From positions 149,705-213,704 of the forward strand of contig NZ_KE384306.1 of the NCBI RefSeq assembly GCF_000425125.1: DNA of 64,000 nucleotides. Reading direction: 5' to 3'. Of the stretch, positions 1-8,137 are shown piece after piece. Source of the stretch: Paenibacillus taiwanensis DSM 18679. Its GTDB lineage: Bacteria; Bacillota; Bacilli; Paenibacillales; Paenibacillaceae. Position 1 is the stretch's first letter. Each line of letters starts with the position of its first letter. A program made the translations under genes and the position numbers. The notes beneath the pieces are model-generated. The model saw only the letters and a program-made list of their open reading frames with translations. It searched no databases and was not told where the DNA came from.

Positions 1-437
1 GTGATACAGATGGCGAAGTGGACATCTTTGTTGCAGGTGTCGGCACAGGCGGCACAATTGCCGGAGTAGGCGGAGCGCTGAAATCCAAGAAGCCCTCGGC
101 TGCCATTATTGCCGTAGAGCCGGCTGAATCGCCTGTCCTGTCCGGTGGTACAAGAGGACCGCATATGATACAAGGCATCGGTGCCGGCTTCGTGCCAGGA
201 AACTATGACGCAACTGTCGTAGATGAGGTTTACCAAGTAAGCAATGAGCAGGCACTATCTACAGCCCGTACGCTGGCTACATCGGAAGGCCTGCTTGTAG
301 GTATATCGTCTGGCGCCGCTGTGTTTGCGGCTACTGAAATAGCGAAACGGCCAGAGAACAAGGGCAAGACGATTGTAGTACTGCTGCCGGATACAGGGGA
401 GCGCTATTTGTCTACAGCATTGTTCCCTGAGCAATAA
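1..437 (+). CDS. cysK: Cysteine synthase A, 3' part only
   Basis: This is the C-terminal part (about 145 residues) of a PLP-dependent O-acetylserine sulfhydrylase, which makes cysteine from O-acetylserine and sulfide in the cytoplasm. The frame is open from base 3, so the true start lies before the window. Seen directly: the glycine-rich phosphate-binding loop [12 protein letters not shown] near the fragment's start, the GIQGI-type region (here QGIGAGF), and GISSGAA followed by the family's usual C-terminal DTGERYLS. These motifs fit CysK; a CysM or cystathionine beta-synthase-like paralogue cannot be fully excluded without the N-terminal half. The stop TAA is followed at once by a hairpin terminator. 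Confidence 0.93.
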   Translation, partial: DTDGEVDIFVAGVGTGGTIAGVGGALKSKKPSAAIIAVEPAESPVLSGGTRGPHMIQGIGAGFVPGNYDATVVDEVYQVSNEQALSTARTLATSEGLLVGISSGAAVFAATEIAKRPENKGKTIVVLLPDTGERYLSTALFPEQ

Positions 438-459
438 TAAGCGCCATGTAAACCACATG

Positions 460-519
460 AACCCGTGGAACAGACACTTTTTAAGAAGTGAGTCTGTCCT
501 GCGGGTTTTCGTGTTTTTT
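460..519 (+). terminator. Rho-independent terminator after cysK
   Basis: AACCCG at 460-465 pairs with CGGGTT at 502-507, and CAGAC at 471-475 with GTCTG at 493-497. A T-rich tail follows. It ends the cysK transcript 20 bases after the stop. Confidence 0.8.
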
Positions 520-682
520 GATCAAAGTGGCTTGAATGCGCGGACGCTCTAAACCCACAGATCCTTCTATAGCCCGAGCTGCTCCTACATCCTAAGTATA
601 AGGGATACTTACAGTTCCGGCCCGATGGGTCGGCGTTCTGATTATGATACATTGGTAAAAAATGTGTCTAGGGGATGAACGC

Positions 683-1963
683 ATGAAAAGGATGCATCGT
701 ATTTTTCGAAATGAAAACTTTACTAAGTTGTTTATTGGCCGTTTATTTGCGAATGCGGGTGACAGCTTTTACATGATTGGTGCGATGTGGATGGTGTACA
801 ACTTGGGAGGCTCTACCTTTTATACAGGACTTGCAGGTTTTCTGACCTCCATGCCACGCATAATACAATTTCTGTACGGCCCATTCATTGATAGATGGCC
901 ACTTCGGCATATGCTAGTGTCAACTCAGCTCACCCAAGCCGTATTGCTGCTCATCGTACCCTTCGGATATGCATATGGTTTTCTGTCCATCACCTTCATA
1001 CTGATATTGATGCCAATTATATCCATGCTAAATCAATTTATGTATCCGGCGGAAATGGCCGCCTTACCTAAGGTGCTCCCACGCGAGCAGCTAACGATGG
1101 GAAATATGTTGTTTACCGCTGCAAATCAGGGCAGTGATGCAGCCTTTAACGCATTAGGAGGCGTACTTATTGGAGCGATCGGTGTGAGCAGTCTCTTCTT
1201 GATCAATTCGGGTTTGTTCTTTATAACGGCATTTGTCTTTTCCATGTTAACTGTAGCAACAGCCTCAACGACAAACGAATCCAAAACGAATCCAAAACAG
1301 AATCAATTACAACTAAAGCAAGTAATGAAACAGTATGGCCGTGAATTGACAGATGGTATAAAAATGTTGATGCAGCCTTCTATTATGCGATTACTGGCAG
1401 GTATATTGGTCATCAATTTTGCCGGTGGAGCCTTGATGGCCATATTGCCTGCATTCGGAAGCAGCCCTGAACAGTATGGTCTCCTAATGACGTCGATGGC
1501 TGTTGGGGGAATACTGGGTACGGTGCTAGCACCTGCGCTGCGTATTGAGCATAAAAAGCTGGGATTGTTATTTATTGTAGCTTTTTTGGTATGTGGTCTG
1601 TTGTGGATACTGTGTTCTCAAGCTACTTCCCCTTGGCTGGCGGTTATTTTGTTTGGCATAGGATGGCTGCCAGGTGGGGTGACAAATGTAGCGGCAGCTG
1701 TCTTTGTACAGACAGTTGTTCCAGAAGCTTATATGGGTCGAGTAATGGCGGCGATATCCAGCTTTAGTGGACTTGCAATGCCACTTGGATTTTTATTAGG
1801 TGGAGCGTTAGGAACTTATTGGGGAAGTTCATCCATGATGCTGCTGTGCGGCTTGCTTGTAAGTTTGGTGTCTATTCTATGGCTGATTGATCCTATGACA
1901 AGACGAATGCCTTCTCTTCACAATTGGGATAAAAATATGCTGTCACAGCAGGTAACTTCTTAA
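683..1963 (+). CDS. MFS transporter, EntS/macrolide-efflux-like
   Basis: A 426-residue integral membrane protein of the major facilitator superfamily with about 12 hydrophobic segments and a hydrophilic Asn/Lys/Gln-rich loop in the middle (about residues 197-222), typical of a link between two six-helix halves. The opening (NENFTKLFIGRLFANAGDS) and the GPFIDRWPLR loop after the second helix resemble the MFS_3 group of drug, macrolide or siderophore exporters. The substrate cannot be told from sequence. Start: ATG at 683 has AGGGGATG upstream at a workable distance, whereas the in-frame ATG at 662 has no ribosome binding site. It appears to be a single-gene unit. Confidence 0.85.
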   Translation: MKRMHRIFRNENFTKLFIGRLFANAGDSFYMIGAMWMVYNLGGSTFYTGLAGFLTSMPRIIQFLYGPFIDRWPLRHMLVSTQLTQAVLLLIVPFGYAYGFLSITFILILMPIISMLNQFMYPAEMAALPKVLPREQLTMGNMLFTAANQGSDAAFNALGGVLIGAIGVSSLFLINSGLFFITAFVFSMLTVATASTTNESKTNPKQNQLQLKQVMKQYGRELTDGIKMLMQPSIMRLLAGILVINFAGGALMAILPAFGSSPEQYGLLMTSMAVGGILGTVLAPALRIEHKKLGLLFIVAFLVCGLLWILCSQATSPWLAVILFGIGWLPGGVTNVAAAVFVQTVVPEAYMGRVMAAISSFSGLAMPLGFLLGGALGTYWGSSSMMLLCGLLVSLVSILWLIDPMTRRMPSLHNWDKNMLSQQVTS

Positions 1964-2162
1964 ATGTCGTTCACATTGCTGAATTACAGTTTCTAATTGC
2001 CTTTTTCAAGGTGGTTCAAATAGAGGGGGGATGTGGCGATATTTCTTTAATAAATACATTTCGGGCTGGTGGCTTGTATCCTAAAATAGAATGAATAGCG
2101 AACCTCCCCGCAATCGGGTCGTTTGCTGCTAAACAGCTTGAAGACGGAGAGGATAAACTTCT

Positions 2163-2918
2163 ATGAACCACACACCACCCGATACAGCACGAATGAGCCA
2201 TCTCGACAGCACGACAAGTCGAATGGATGAAGGGAATAGCCAATCACCGCCCTTGGATTCAGCTCAGGGAGAAGATCGTAAAGTAGCCTTACTACATCCA
2301 CTGCTGCCGATTTATGAATGTAGATATATGGCGCAGCTGCCATCTGACAACGACTGGGATCAGATGTCGCGGACGTCGCTGCTGGATGTGACAACATCCG
2401 AACTGCCGCGTTTAACGACGGCTATTGCAGCTTGTTGGACAACAGATGCTGTGCATGTTCGTATTTATGCGGATGATGATTATATATGGAGCCCCTATAA
2501 AGATCACGATGACCCTTTATACGAAGCAGATGTTGTAGAAATGTTTATTGATCTCCAAGGTACAGGGGAACGTTATTATGAATTTAACGTAAGTCCGCAT
2601 AACGTTGTGTTTGATGCGATGATCCAAAACAACGGGCACGAGCCTTCCGAGCTGCATCCAGAGTGGGATGCGGCCGAACTGCATACGTCTGTTGCTGTAC
2701 AGCCACTTGATGGCGGCATGGTCAGGCTGACTTATGAATTGCGAATACCATTTAATTCCTTGCAAGCACAAGTACCAGCGGCTGGAGAAGAATGGCGTGT
2801 AAATTGGTTCCGCATTGACCAGACCAAAGCAGGTGAGCGTTCATTTTGGGCATGGTCACCTACAGGGGCGGTTAATTTCCACGTACCGGACTGCTTCGGG
2901 CGGCTTCGATTTATGTAA
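2163..2918 (+). CDS. Carbohydrate-binding family 9-like protein
   Basis: A 251-residue protein without signal peptide or membrane segment. Residues about 85-250 form a CBM9-like beta-sandwich, recognised from the segment EADVVEMFIDLQG near 121-133 followed by YYEFNVSP and, near the C terminus, WRVNWFRID and FHVPDCFGRLRF. In CBM9 proteins this fold binds sugar ends, but many bacterial stand-alone members have no proven ligand. The first 45 residues are polar and probably disordered. GGAGAGG lies about 11 bases before the ATG. A strong terminator follows the stop, so this is likely monocistronic. Confidence 0.8.
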   Translation: MNHTPPDTARMSHLDSTTSRMDEGNSQSPPLDSAQGEDRKVALLHPLLPIYECRYMAQLPSDNDWDQMSRTSLLDVTTSELPRLTTAIAACWTTDAVHVRIYADDDYIWSPYKDHDDPLYEADVVEMFIDLQGTGERYYEFNVSPHNVVFDAMIQNNGHEPSELHPEWDAAELHTSVAVQPLDGGMVRLTYELRIPFNSLQAQVPAAGEEWRVNWFRIDQTKAGERSFWAWSPTGAVNFHVPDCFGRLRFM

Positions 2919-2941
2919 TAGCGAACAAGTATCATGTCAAG

Positions 2942-2972
2942 CACGCTTCTGCTTCAGCAGAGGCGTGTTTTT
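2942..2972 (+). terminator. Terminator after the CBM9-like gene
   Basis: A compact hairpin: CACGC-T-TCTGC, loop TTCA, GCAGA-G-GCGTG, then TTTTTG. The single internal pair is a G-U wobble. Confidence 0.88.
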
Positions 2973-3134
2973 GTATGCGAACGTACCGGACTAATGCTTG
3001 CACAAAATTTAAAATACAGGGAAAACGGGAGGATGAAGCAAGAAAATAAAGCGGGGATAGTTGCTAGACGGGCTTTCGCCGCATATTGTGCAGTATGTCC
3101 CCAGTGGTGACATCGAGAAAGGATGTTGTTGACC

Positions 3135-3326
3135 ATGCAAAAGCGGTCTCGAAAATTAGCACATGCAGTACCTAACGTCTATCCGCGAGGTGGCCAACGC
3201 CCAAATCAAACTGAGAGCAGCAGTTCGCCCTTACCAAAACTACACAAGCTATGGTTGGATGCATTGACACTCATTTTGTTTGTCCTGCTTGTTATTGTAT
3301 GTCTATGCTTTATATACAAAATGTGA
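3135..3326 (+). CDS. Small single-pass membrane protein upstream of spoVAC
   Basis: A 63-residue unknown protein. Residues 1-40 are polar and basic with a Ser/Pro stretch; residues about 41-60 form one hydrophobic helix (LILFVLLVIVCLCFIY) ending in a lysine, so it is probably tail-anchored. I do not recognise the family. ATG at 3135 is preceded by GAAAGG at about 11 bases; ATG at 3123 abuts that same sequence and is less likely. It lies 112 bases before spoVAC in the same direction, so it could belong to the sporulation unit, but this rests on position only. Confidence 0.5.
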   Translation: MQKRSRKLAHAVPNVYPRGGQRPNQTESSSSPLPKLHKLWLDALTLILFVLLVIVCLCFIYKM

Positions 3327-3438
3327 CATTAGATGAGGGGATATCAATGTAACATAATCCCGCTTCAAACGACAAATACTGTATTCAGACATCTTCAAAC
3401 TAGATGATGTAAAACGTAATAATATAGGAGGTATGCCT

Positions 3439-3945
3439 ATGGCGACTTCTGCGAAGTCCAAAACCCCGGCTTGGAAATCGGGCAAGTGGACGATATCGGA
3501 GCAGCAATACAAGCAGATCGCAAAGAAGCGTGAACCCGCTCGCTCTGTCTTCAAAAACTGCATTCGGGCCTTTCTAGTCGGAGGCACGATCTGCTTAATT
3601 GGACAAGCTATCCAGTCGTTGTTTATGAATTGGCTTCATATGAGTGAGAAGCAAGCTGCGGGACCAACGGTCGTACTGCTCATTTTTGTGTCCGTCGTTC
3701 TTACTTGTCTTGGTGTATATGACAAAATTGCTCAGTGGGCAGGGGCAGGCTCCGCTGTACCCGTTACTGGATTCGCCAATTCGATGTGTTCGGCGGCGCT
3801 TGAGCATCGCAGCGAAGGGCTTGTGCTTGGTGTCGGAGGCAACATGTTTAAACTTGCGGGGTCCGTGATTGTGTTTGGCACGGTGGCCGCATTTGTTGTG
3901 GCGATGGTGTACTTAATATTCGGCATCAATATTCAGCATCATTAG
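3439..3945 (+). CDS. spoVAC: Stage V sporulation protein AC
   Basis: A 168-residue membrane protein of the SpoVAC/SpoVAEb family. With SpoVAD and SpoVAE it moves Ca-dipicolinate into the forespore during sporulation and out during germination; SpoVAC of B. subtilis acts as a mechanosensitive channel. Seen: a basic N-terminal tail, then several hydrophobic segments (LVGGTICLIGQAIQSLF, VVLLIFVSVVLTCLG and a C-terminal one) and the family signature AGAGSAVPVTGFANSM. The ATG at 3439 sits 7 bases after AGGAGG; the earlier ATG at 3433 would be only 1 base away. First of three contiguous spoVA genes; forespore (sigma-G) expression is expected from the family, but I could not identify a convincing promoter. 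Confidence 0.95.
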   Translation: MATSAKSKTPAWKSGKWTISEQQYKQIAKKREPARSVFKNCIRAFLVGGTICLIGQAIQSLFMNWLHMSEKQAAGPTVVLLIFVSVVLTCLGVYDKIAQWAGAGSAVPVTGFANSMCSAALEHRSEGLVLGVGGNMFKLAGSVIVFGTVAAFVVAMVYLIFGINIQHH

Positions 3946-3983
3946 CAACAAGTGCAAGCTGAACCACGAATGGAGGCATTCAT

Positions 3984-5000
3984 ATGCACATAGGGCGCCA
4001 GACTTGGCTGTTCAAGAATAAGCCGGTCATTATTAGCACGGCCACCGTTGTTGGTCCTGACGAGGGGGAAGGCCCGCTTGCTAAGGAGTTTGACTTCATC
4101 CACGAAGATTTGGATATGAAGGAGAAGAGTTGGGAAAAGGCCGAACGTAAGCTGCTTGAGCAAGCGACAGAGCTAGCCGTGCTGCATGCTAAGCTAAAGG
4201 ATGAAGACATCCATTATTTTCTGGGCGGAGACTTGATGAATCAAATTATTAGCAACACCTTTGCGGCACGAAATTTGGGAGTCCCATACATCGGCGTATT
4301 TGGCGCGTGCTCTACATCGATGGAAACGTTGGCAATAGCCTCACTGCTAGTGGACAGCGGCAACGCTAAGTATGTATTGGCAGGAACATGCAGCCATAAT
4401 TGTACCGCGGAGAAGCAGTTCCGATACCCGACGGAATACGGGTCCCAGAAGCCGCCGACTGCTCAATACACGGTTACAGGAGCAGGTGCTGCTGTCGTTG
4501 CTCCTACAGGTGACGGTCCGAAAGTGATTGCGGCGACGATTGGCAAAGTTTTAGATATGGGACTTAAGGACCCGTTTAATATGGGAGCTGCAATGGCGCC
4601 GGCGGCCGTGGATACGATTCAGACGCACTTGACTGACTTAAACCGAACCCCCCAGGACTACGATCTTATCGTTACGGGAGATCTCGCTTCTATCGGCCAT
4701 GCCATTGCCAAAGATTTATTTAAAGAAAATGGCTTATCGATGGAGGGAACGGTATTTAACGACTGTGGATTAATGGTCTATGATTTGCAGCAGCAAGCAG
4801 TACAAGCGGGCGGCAGCGGATGTGGATGTTCTGCTGTAGTGACTTATGGGCATATTTTGCGACGTATGCGCAAAGGGGAGTTGAAGCGAGTGATGATTGT
4901 AGCTACAGGAGCACTGCTCTCGCCGCTGTCCTACCAGCAAGGAGAAAGTATCCCATGTATCGCTCACGCGGTAACATTGGAAATGGGGGATGGGACATGA
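3984..5000 (+). CDS. spoVAD: Stage V sporulation protein AD
   Basis: A 338-residue protein of the SpoVAD family, which has a thiolase-like fold and binds dipicolinic acid in the spore inner-membrane SpoVA complex. Length matches the family. Seen: the opening IGRQTWLF-K, the GVFGACSTSMET segment around Cys109 (the position of the thiolase nucleophile), and HNCTAEKQFRYPTEYG. A GGAGG lies 8 bases before the ATG. It follows spoVAC by 38 bases, and its TGA overlaps the ATG of spoVAE (ATGA), suggesting translational coupling. Confidence 0.97.
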   Translation: MHIGRQTWLFKNKPVIISTATVVGPDEGEGPLAKEFDFIHEDLDMKEKSWEKAERKLLEQATELAVLHAKLKDEDIHYFLGGDLMNQIISNTFAARNLGVPYIGVFGACSTSMETLAIASLLVDSGNAKYVLAGTCSHNCTAEKQFRYPTEYGSQKPPTAQYTVTGAGAAVVAPTGDGPKVIAATIGKVLDMGLKDPFNMGAAMAPAAVDTIQTHLTDLNRTPQDYDLIVTGDLASIGHAIAKDLFKENGLSMEGTVFNDCGLMVYDLQQQAVQAGGSGCGCSAVVTYGHILRRMRKGELKRVMIVATGALLSPLSYQQGESIPCIAHAVTLEMGDGT

Positions 5001-5347
5001 TCTATTTTTGGGCATTTGTTGTGGGTGGATTGATTTGTGTCATCGGACAGCTTATGTTTGATGTGGCGAAGTTGACTCCGGCGCATACGATGGCTATCCT
5101 TGTAGTTGCAGGTGCGATCGTGGACGGCCTTGGTTGGTATGAGCCGCTCATTAATTTTGCTGGCGCTGGCGTGACGGTTCCCATTACTAGTTTCGGTAAT
5201 TCACTGGTACATGGCGCTATAACCGATTTGCAAAGTACAGGCTGGATCGGCTCTGTCACAGGCATATTTAAAACAACGAGTGCGGGTATATCCGCGGCGA
5301 TTGTGTTCTCCTTTTTAGCTGCTTTATTTATACGGCCAAAAGGATAA
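4997..5347 (+). CDS. spoVAE: Stage V sporulation protein AE (SpoVAEb type)
   Basis: A 116-residue membrane protein homologous to SpoVAC, with the matching signature AGAGVTVPITSFGNSLVHGA. It completes the minimal SpoVAC-AD-AEb set used for dipicolinate transport across the spore inner membrane. The start was placed at ATG 4997, which overlaps the spoVAD stop by four bases and is preceded by a G-rich ribosome binding site. Longer readings of this frame would run back inside spoVAD and are unlikely. No spoVAA, AB or AF gene is present in the window. Confidence 0.93.
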   Translation: MIYFWAFVVGGLICVIGQLMFDVAKLTPAHTMAILVVAGAIVDGLGWYEPLINFAGAGVTVPITSFGNSLVHGAITDLQSTGWIGSVTGIFKTTSAGISAAIVFSFLAALFIRPKG

Positions 5348-5918
5348 GCAACTTTCGATTATTTATAAAAGGGTTACCAGTAATAACATTCCACTTCACA
5401 TTCCTAAACTATTACTGTTAATGCGGCATTCGGGTGACATGCTCTAATGAGAGACATGTACACGATAATGTCGCTTTTTGTTATGGAGCTAGATAAATAT
5501 CGAGTAGGTATCAAGGTTTTTCTTATCTCGCAAATTGAGATTGTTGTCCAATCGTTAAATAATTAAGCCATAAAATATGGTTAGGTTTTGAGTCGGAGCC
5601 AGTCCAGTTCAAAGCCTGTTTGTATTGCAGGTGAGCTTCCCTCTTAAAGTGCATTGATATGTATAAAAAACAATTGATTTCTTCTATTTTAATTTCATTT
5701 CGTAAGTAATATAATGACTTCACTTGTTGATGTCGGAATAGTGTTCAAGCAGGTAAACTGCAAGTTTGAATCGCCAACATATTTCGTCACTATGCCACAT
5801 GTACGATCTTCCTGCAATGGTGTAAAATGAGAAATTGTAAGCGCATTATTTTACTGCTATCCATCTGTCATTATGATGTTACACATGCACCCATTCGTAT
5901 ATCCAGGAGGTTATGTTT
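5348..5918. other. Gap between spoVAE and the MoxR operon
   Basis: 571 bases with no convincing gene. Two inverted repeats are visible: CAGTAATA at 5378-5385 with TATTACTG at 5410-5417, and ACATGCTCT at 5437-5445 with AGAGACATGT at 5450-5459. Neither has a T tract, so I do not call a terminator. A TATAAT at 5710-5715 could be a -10 element for the downstream operon, but there is no good -35. Confidence 0.4.
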
Positions 5919-6875
5919 ATGTCGGTACCTGTATCGCTGCATGCAGTCATTCAGCAATTACGTTCTTCATTGGAACGTTGTATATTAGGCAAACAAGCGG
6001 AGATTGAGCTGCTGCTAACAGCTATGTTGGCCGGGGGCCACGTTTTAATCGAGGACGTCCCTGGTACAGGGAAGACGCAGTTAATCAAGTCGCTGGCGCG
6101 TACGATGAATGGTCAGTTCAGGCGTGTCCAGTGCAATCCGGACCTGCTGCCCACTGATATTACAGGGATGTTTATTTTCCATCCCAAGGAGCAGCAATTT
6201 GTGTTTCGTCCAGGCCCGATGATGACGAATTTTCTGCTCGTTGATGAGATTAATCGGGCTACAACGAAGACGCAGTCCGCACTGCTAGAAGCGATGGAAG
6301 AGCGCCACGTCACGATTGACGGTGAGACGTTTGACCTGCCGAAGCCGTTTATTTTATTTGCTACCCAAAACCCGATTGAATTTGAAGGAACTTATGCGCT
6401 GCCAGAAGCACAGCTTGATCGATTTATGATGAGGCTTCGTATTGGATATCCGGATGAACAGACAGAAAGAGAACTGTTAACTCGTCATATGGATGGATTG
6501 CCTTCGGAACGGATAGAAGCTGTAACGGATATTGAGACGATTGAGGAAGTGCAGCGCCTTATCCAGCAAATTCATATGGATGACGCCGTCGGTTCATATA
6601 TGATCGATATTGTACGGCGTACCCGCAGTCATCCTCATGTGCTGCTCGGTGCGAGTCCGCGCGCATCCATCGCTCTCATGCAGGCATCCAAGGCCTATGC
6701 TTGGCTGCAGGGCAGAGGATATATTACGCCAGATGACATTAAGAAGCTAACTCCTTACGTCCTGGGTCATCGAATTGTGCTTGGTGTTGACGCAAGAATT
6801 GAGGGAATTACGCCAGATGATGTGATTCGTAATGTGTTACAGCAGGTCGCTGTGCCAGTAAGACTGGAGATGTAA
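5919..6875 (+). CDS. MoxR-family AAA+ ATPase
   Basis: A 318-residue AAA+ ATPase of the MoxR family. Walker A is VPGTGKT at 47-53 and Walker B LLVDE at 106-110, followed by the sensor stretch ATQNPIE and the MoxR lid region near the C terminus (LGASPRASIALMQASKA). MoxR proteins act as chaperones or remodellers for partner proteins encoded beside them, often DUF58 or VWA proteins. Start: ATG at 5919 is 8 bases after AGGAGG, while ATG at 5913 is only 2. It is the first gene of a three-gene operon, two bases ahead of the DUF58 gene. Confidence 0.93.
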   Translation: MSVPVSLHAVIQQLRSSLERCILGKQAEIELLLTAMLAGGHVLIEDVPGTGKTQLIKSLARTMNGQFRRVQCNPDLLPTDITGMFIFHPKEQQFVFRPGPMMTNFLLVDEINRATTKTQSALLEAMEERHVTIDGETFDLPKPFILFATQNPIEFEGTYALPEAQLDRFMMRLRIGYPDEQTERELLTRHMDGLPSERIEAVTDIETIEEVQRLIQQIHMDDAVGSYMIDIVRRTRSHPHVLLGASPRASIALMQASKAYAWLQGRGYITPDDIKKLTPYVLGHRIVLGVDARIEGITPDDVIRNVLQQVAVPVRLEM

Positions 6876-6877
6876 GG

Positions 6878-8137
6878 ATGAAAGACCCACATACAGCGCA
6901 AACGAACCAGCGAATGCGGATGCCCTATTTGTATTATGCAGTGCTCATTTATATCGGACTAATTTGTTATTTCTTATTTCAGGGCGGAAAAACTTCATTT
7001 ATGTTGCTTACGATGGCTACACTGCTAGGCTGTTATTGGCTGAGCTGCGCCTTTGGTGGCATACGCAGGGCAAGCGGCATTCGTGAAGTAGGGGGCGAAG
7101 GACGGAAGCACTATATGTCGCACAGTCATATACCTGTCAAACTACAAATTCAAATTCCCGGATGGGTCCCTATGCCCTATTTGGTTGTACAGGATGAATT
7201 GCATCGCTTCGGCGAGCGTGTCCATGTGCACGAATCGATTGTCACGTTAGATCATCAGCGGTCCGCTTTAGTTACTTATCAGACACCATCCTTGACACGA
7301 GGCTGTTATCAATTTTCACGTACGGTGTGTTGGACTAAAGATTTGTTTGGCTTGTTTGCTTACGAAGGAACATTTCACGCGGGGCAATCGTTGTATGTCA
7401 TGCCGCAGACTGTGCCGGTTCAAGGCTGGAAGCAGCTGAAATCTTGGCGAGGATCGTTTCAGGTTGAACAGTCGATGTCCAGACAGCGTCTGGAGTCAAC
7501 AACACTGAACGGGATTCGTGATTATGTGCAAGGTGACAAGTTATCCCGTATTCATTGGAATGCTACAGCGAAAACGGGAGCGTTAAAGTCAAAGCAATTT
7601 GAACCGGAGGGGCTGCCGCAGCTAGTGCTCGTATTGGATCTGTCGATAGATGCCTACGAGGATCATGATAAGTTTGAACTTGCGGTTTCCATTTTGGCGT
7701 CACTTGCGGCATATGCGCGCCAACAGCAGCGACGTGTCGTGATCGTAGGGATTCACAGCGATATGAACCTATGGGATGCCGAAACGGTTCGCTATGAAAC
7801 GCTTGCACTGCGGCAATGGTTCGCCTCTGTTCATCCTTTGCGGGTATCTGCACGTGAACGAATGGAGTCATCGTGGGTGAACAAATGGACAACACATCCA
7901 GAACTGCGCAACGGCGGCATTGTGGCTTGGATATCAGGCGGCAGACATCGTTCTCAGTTTGCCAACATTGCTGCACTGGCTAAGCGGGGGTGGCAAGGCG
8001 ATTATTTTCATGTCCATACCAAACCGCATGATGAAGATTATGAATTACAAACGATGCTTATGCGGCATCAATATGCGTATATTCCGGTTTCTGAATTACA
8101 GCAGCTTCCGGTGCGATTGGGGGAAAGCTCGGCATGA
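6878..8137 (+). CDS. DUF58 domain protein, membrane-anchored
   Basis: A 419-residue protein with two hydrophobic N-terminal segments (about residues 15-34 and 38-60) and a C-terminal DUF58 domain, shown by GDKLSRIHWNATAK at about 218-231 and LVLVLDLS soon after, where a VWA-like fold begins. DUF58 proteins are partners of MoxR ATPases. The molecular role is not established; the usual suggestion is a role in cell-envelope protein assembly or processing. It follows the MoxR gene closely and its stop overlaps the next start (ATGA), so the three proteins are probably made together. Confidence 0.88.
   Translation: MKDPHTAQTNQRMRMPYLYYAVLIYIGLICYFLFQGGKTSFMLLTMATLLGCYWLSCAFGGIRRASGIREVGGEGRKHYMSHSHIPVKLQIQIPGWVPMPYLVVQDELHRFGERVHVHESIVTLDHQRSALVTYQTPSLTRGCYQFSRTVCWTKDLFGLFAYEGTFHAGQSLYVMPQTVPVQGWKQLKSWRGSFQVEQSMSRQRLESTTLNGIRDYVQGDKLSRIHWNATAKTGALKSKQFEPEGLPQLVLVLDLSIDAYEDHDKFELAVSILASLAAYARQQQRRVVIVGIHSDMNLWDAETVRYETLALRQWFASVHPLRVSARERMESSWVNKWTTHPELRNGGIVAWISGGRHRSQFANIAALAKRGWQGDYFHVHTKPHDEDYELQTMLMRHQYAYIPVSELQQLPVRLGESSA

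Noticed and set aside
5523-5723. A 66-codon reverse frame in the spoVAE-MoxR gap
   Set aside because: No ribosome binding site and no family; looks random.
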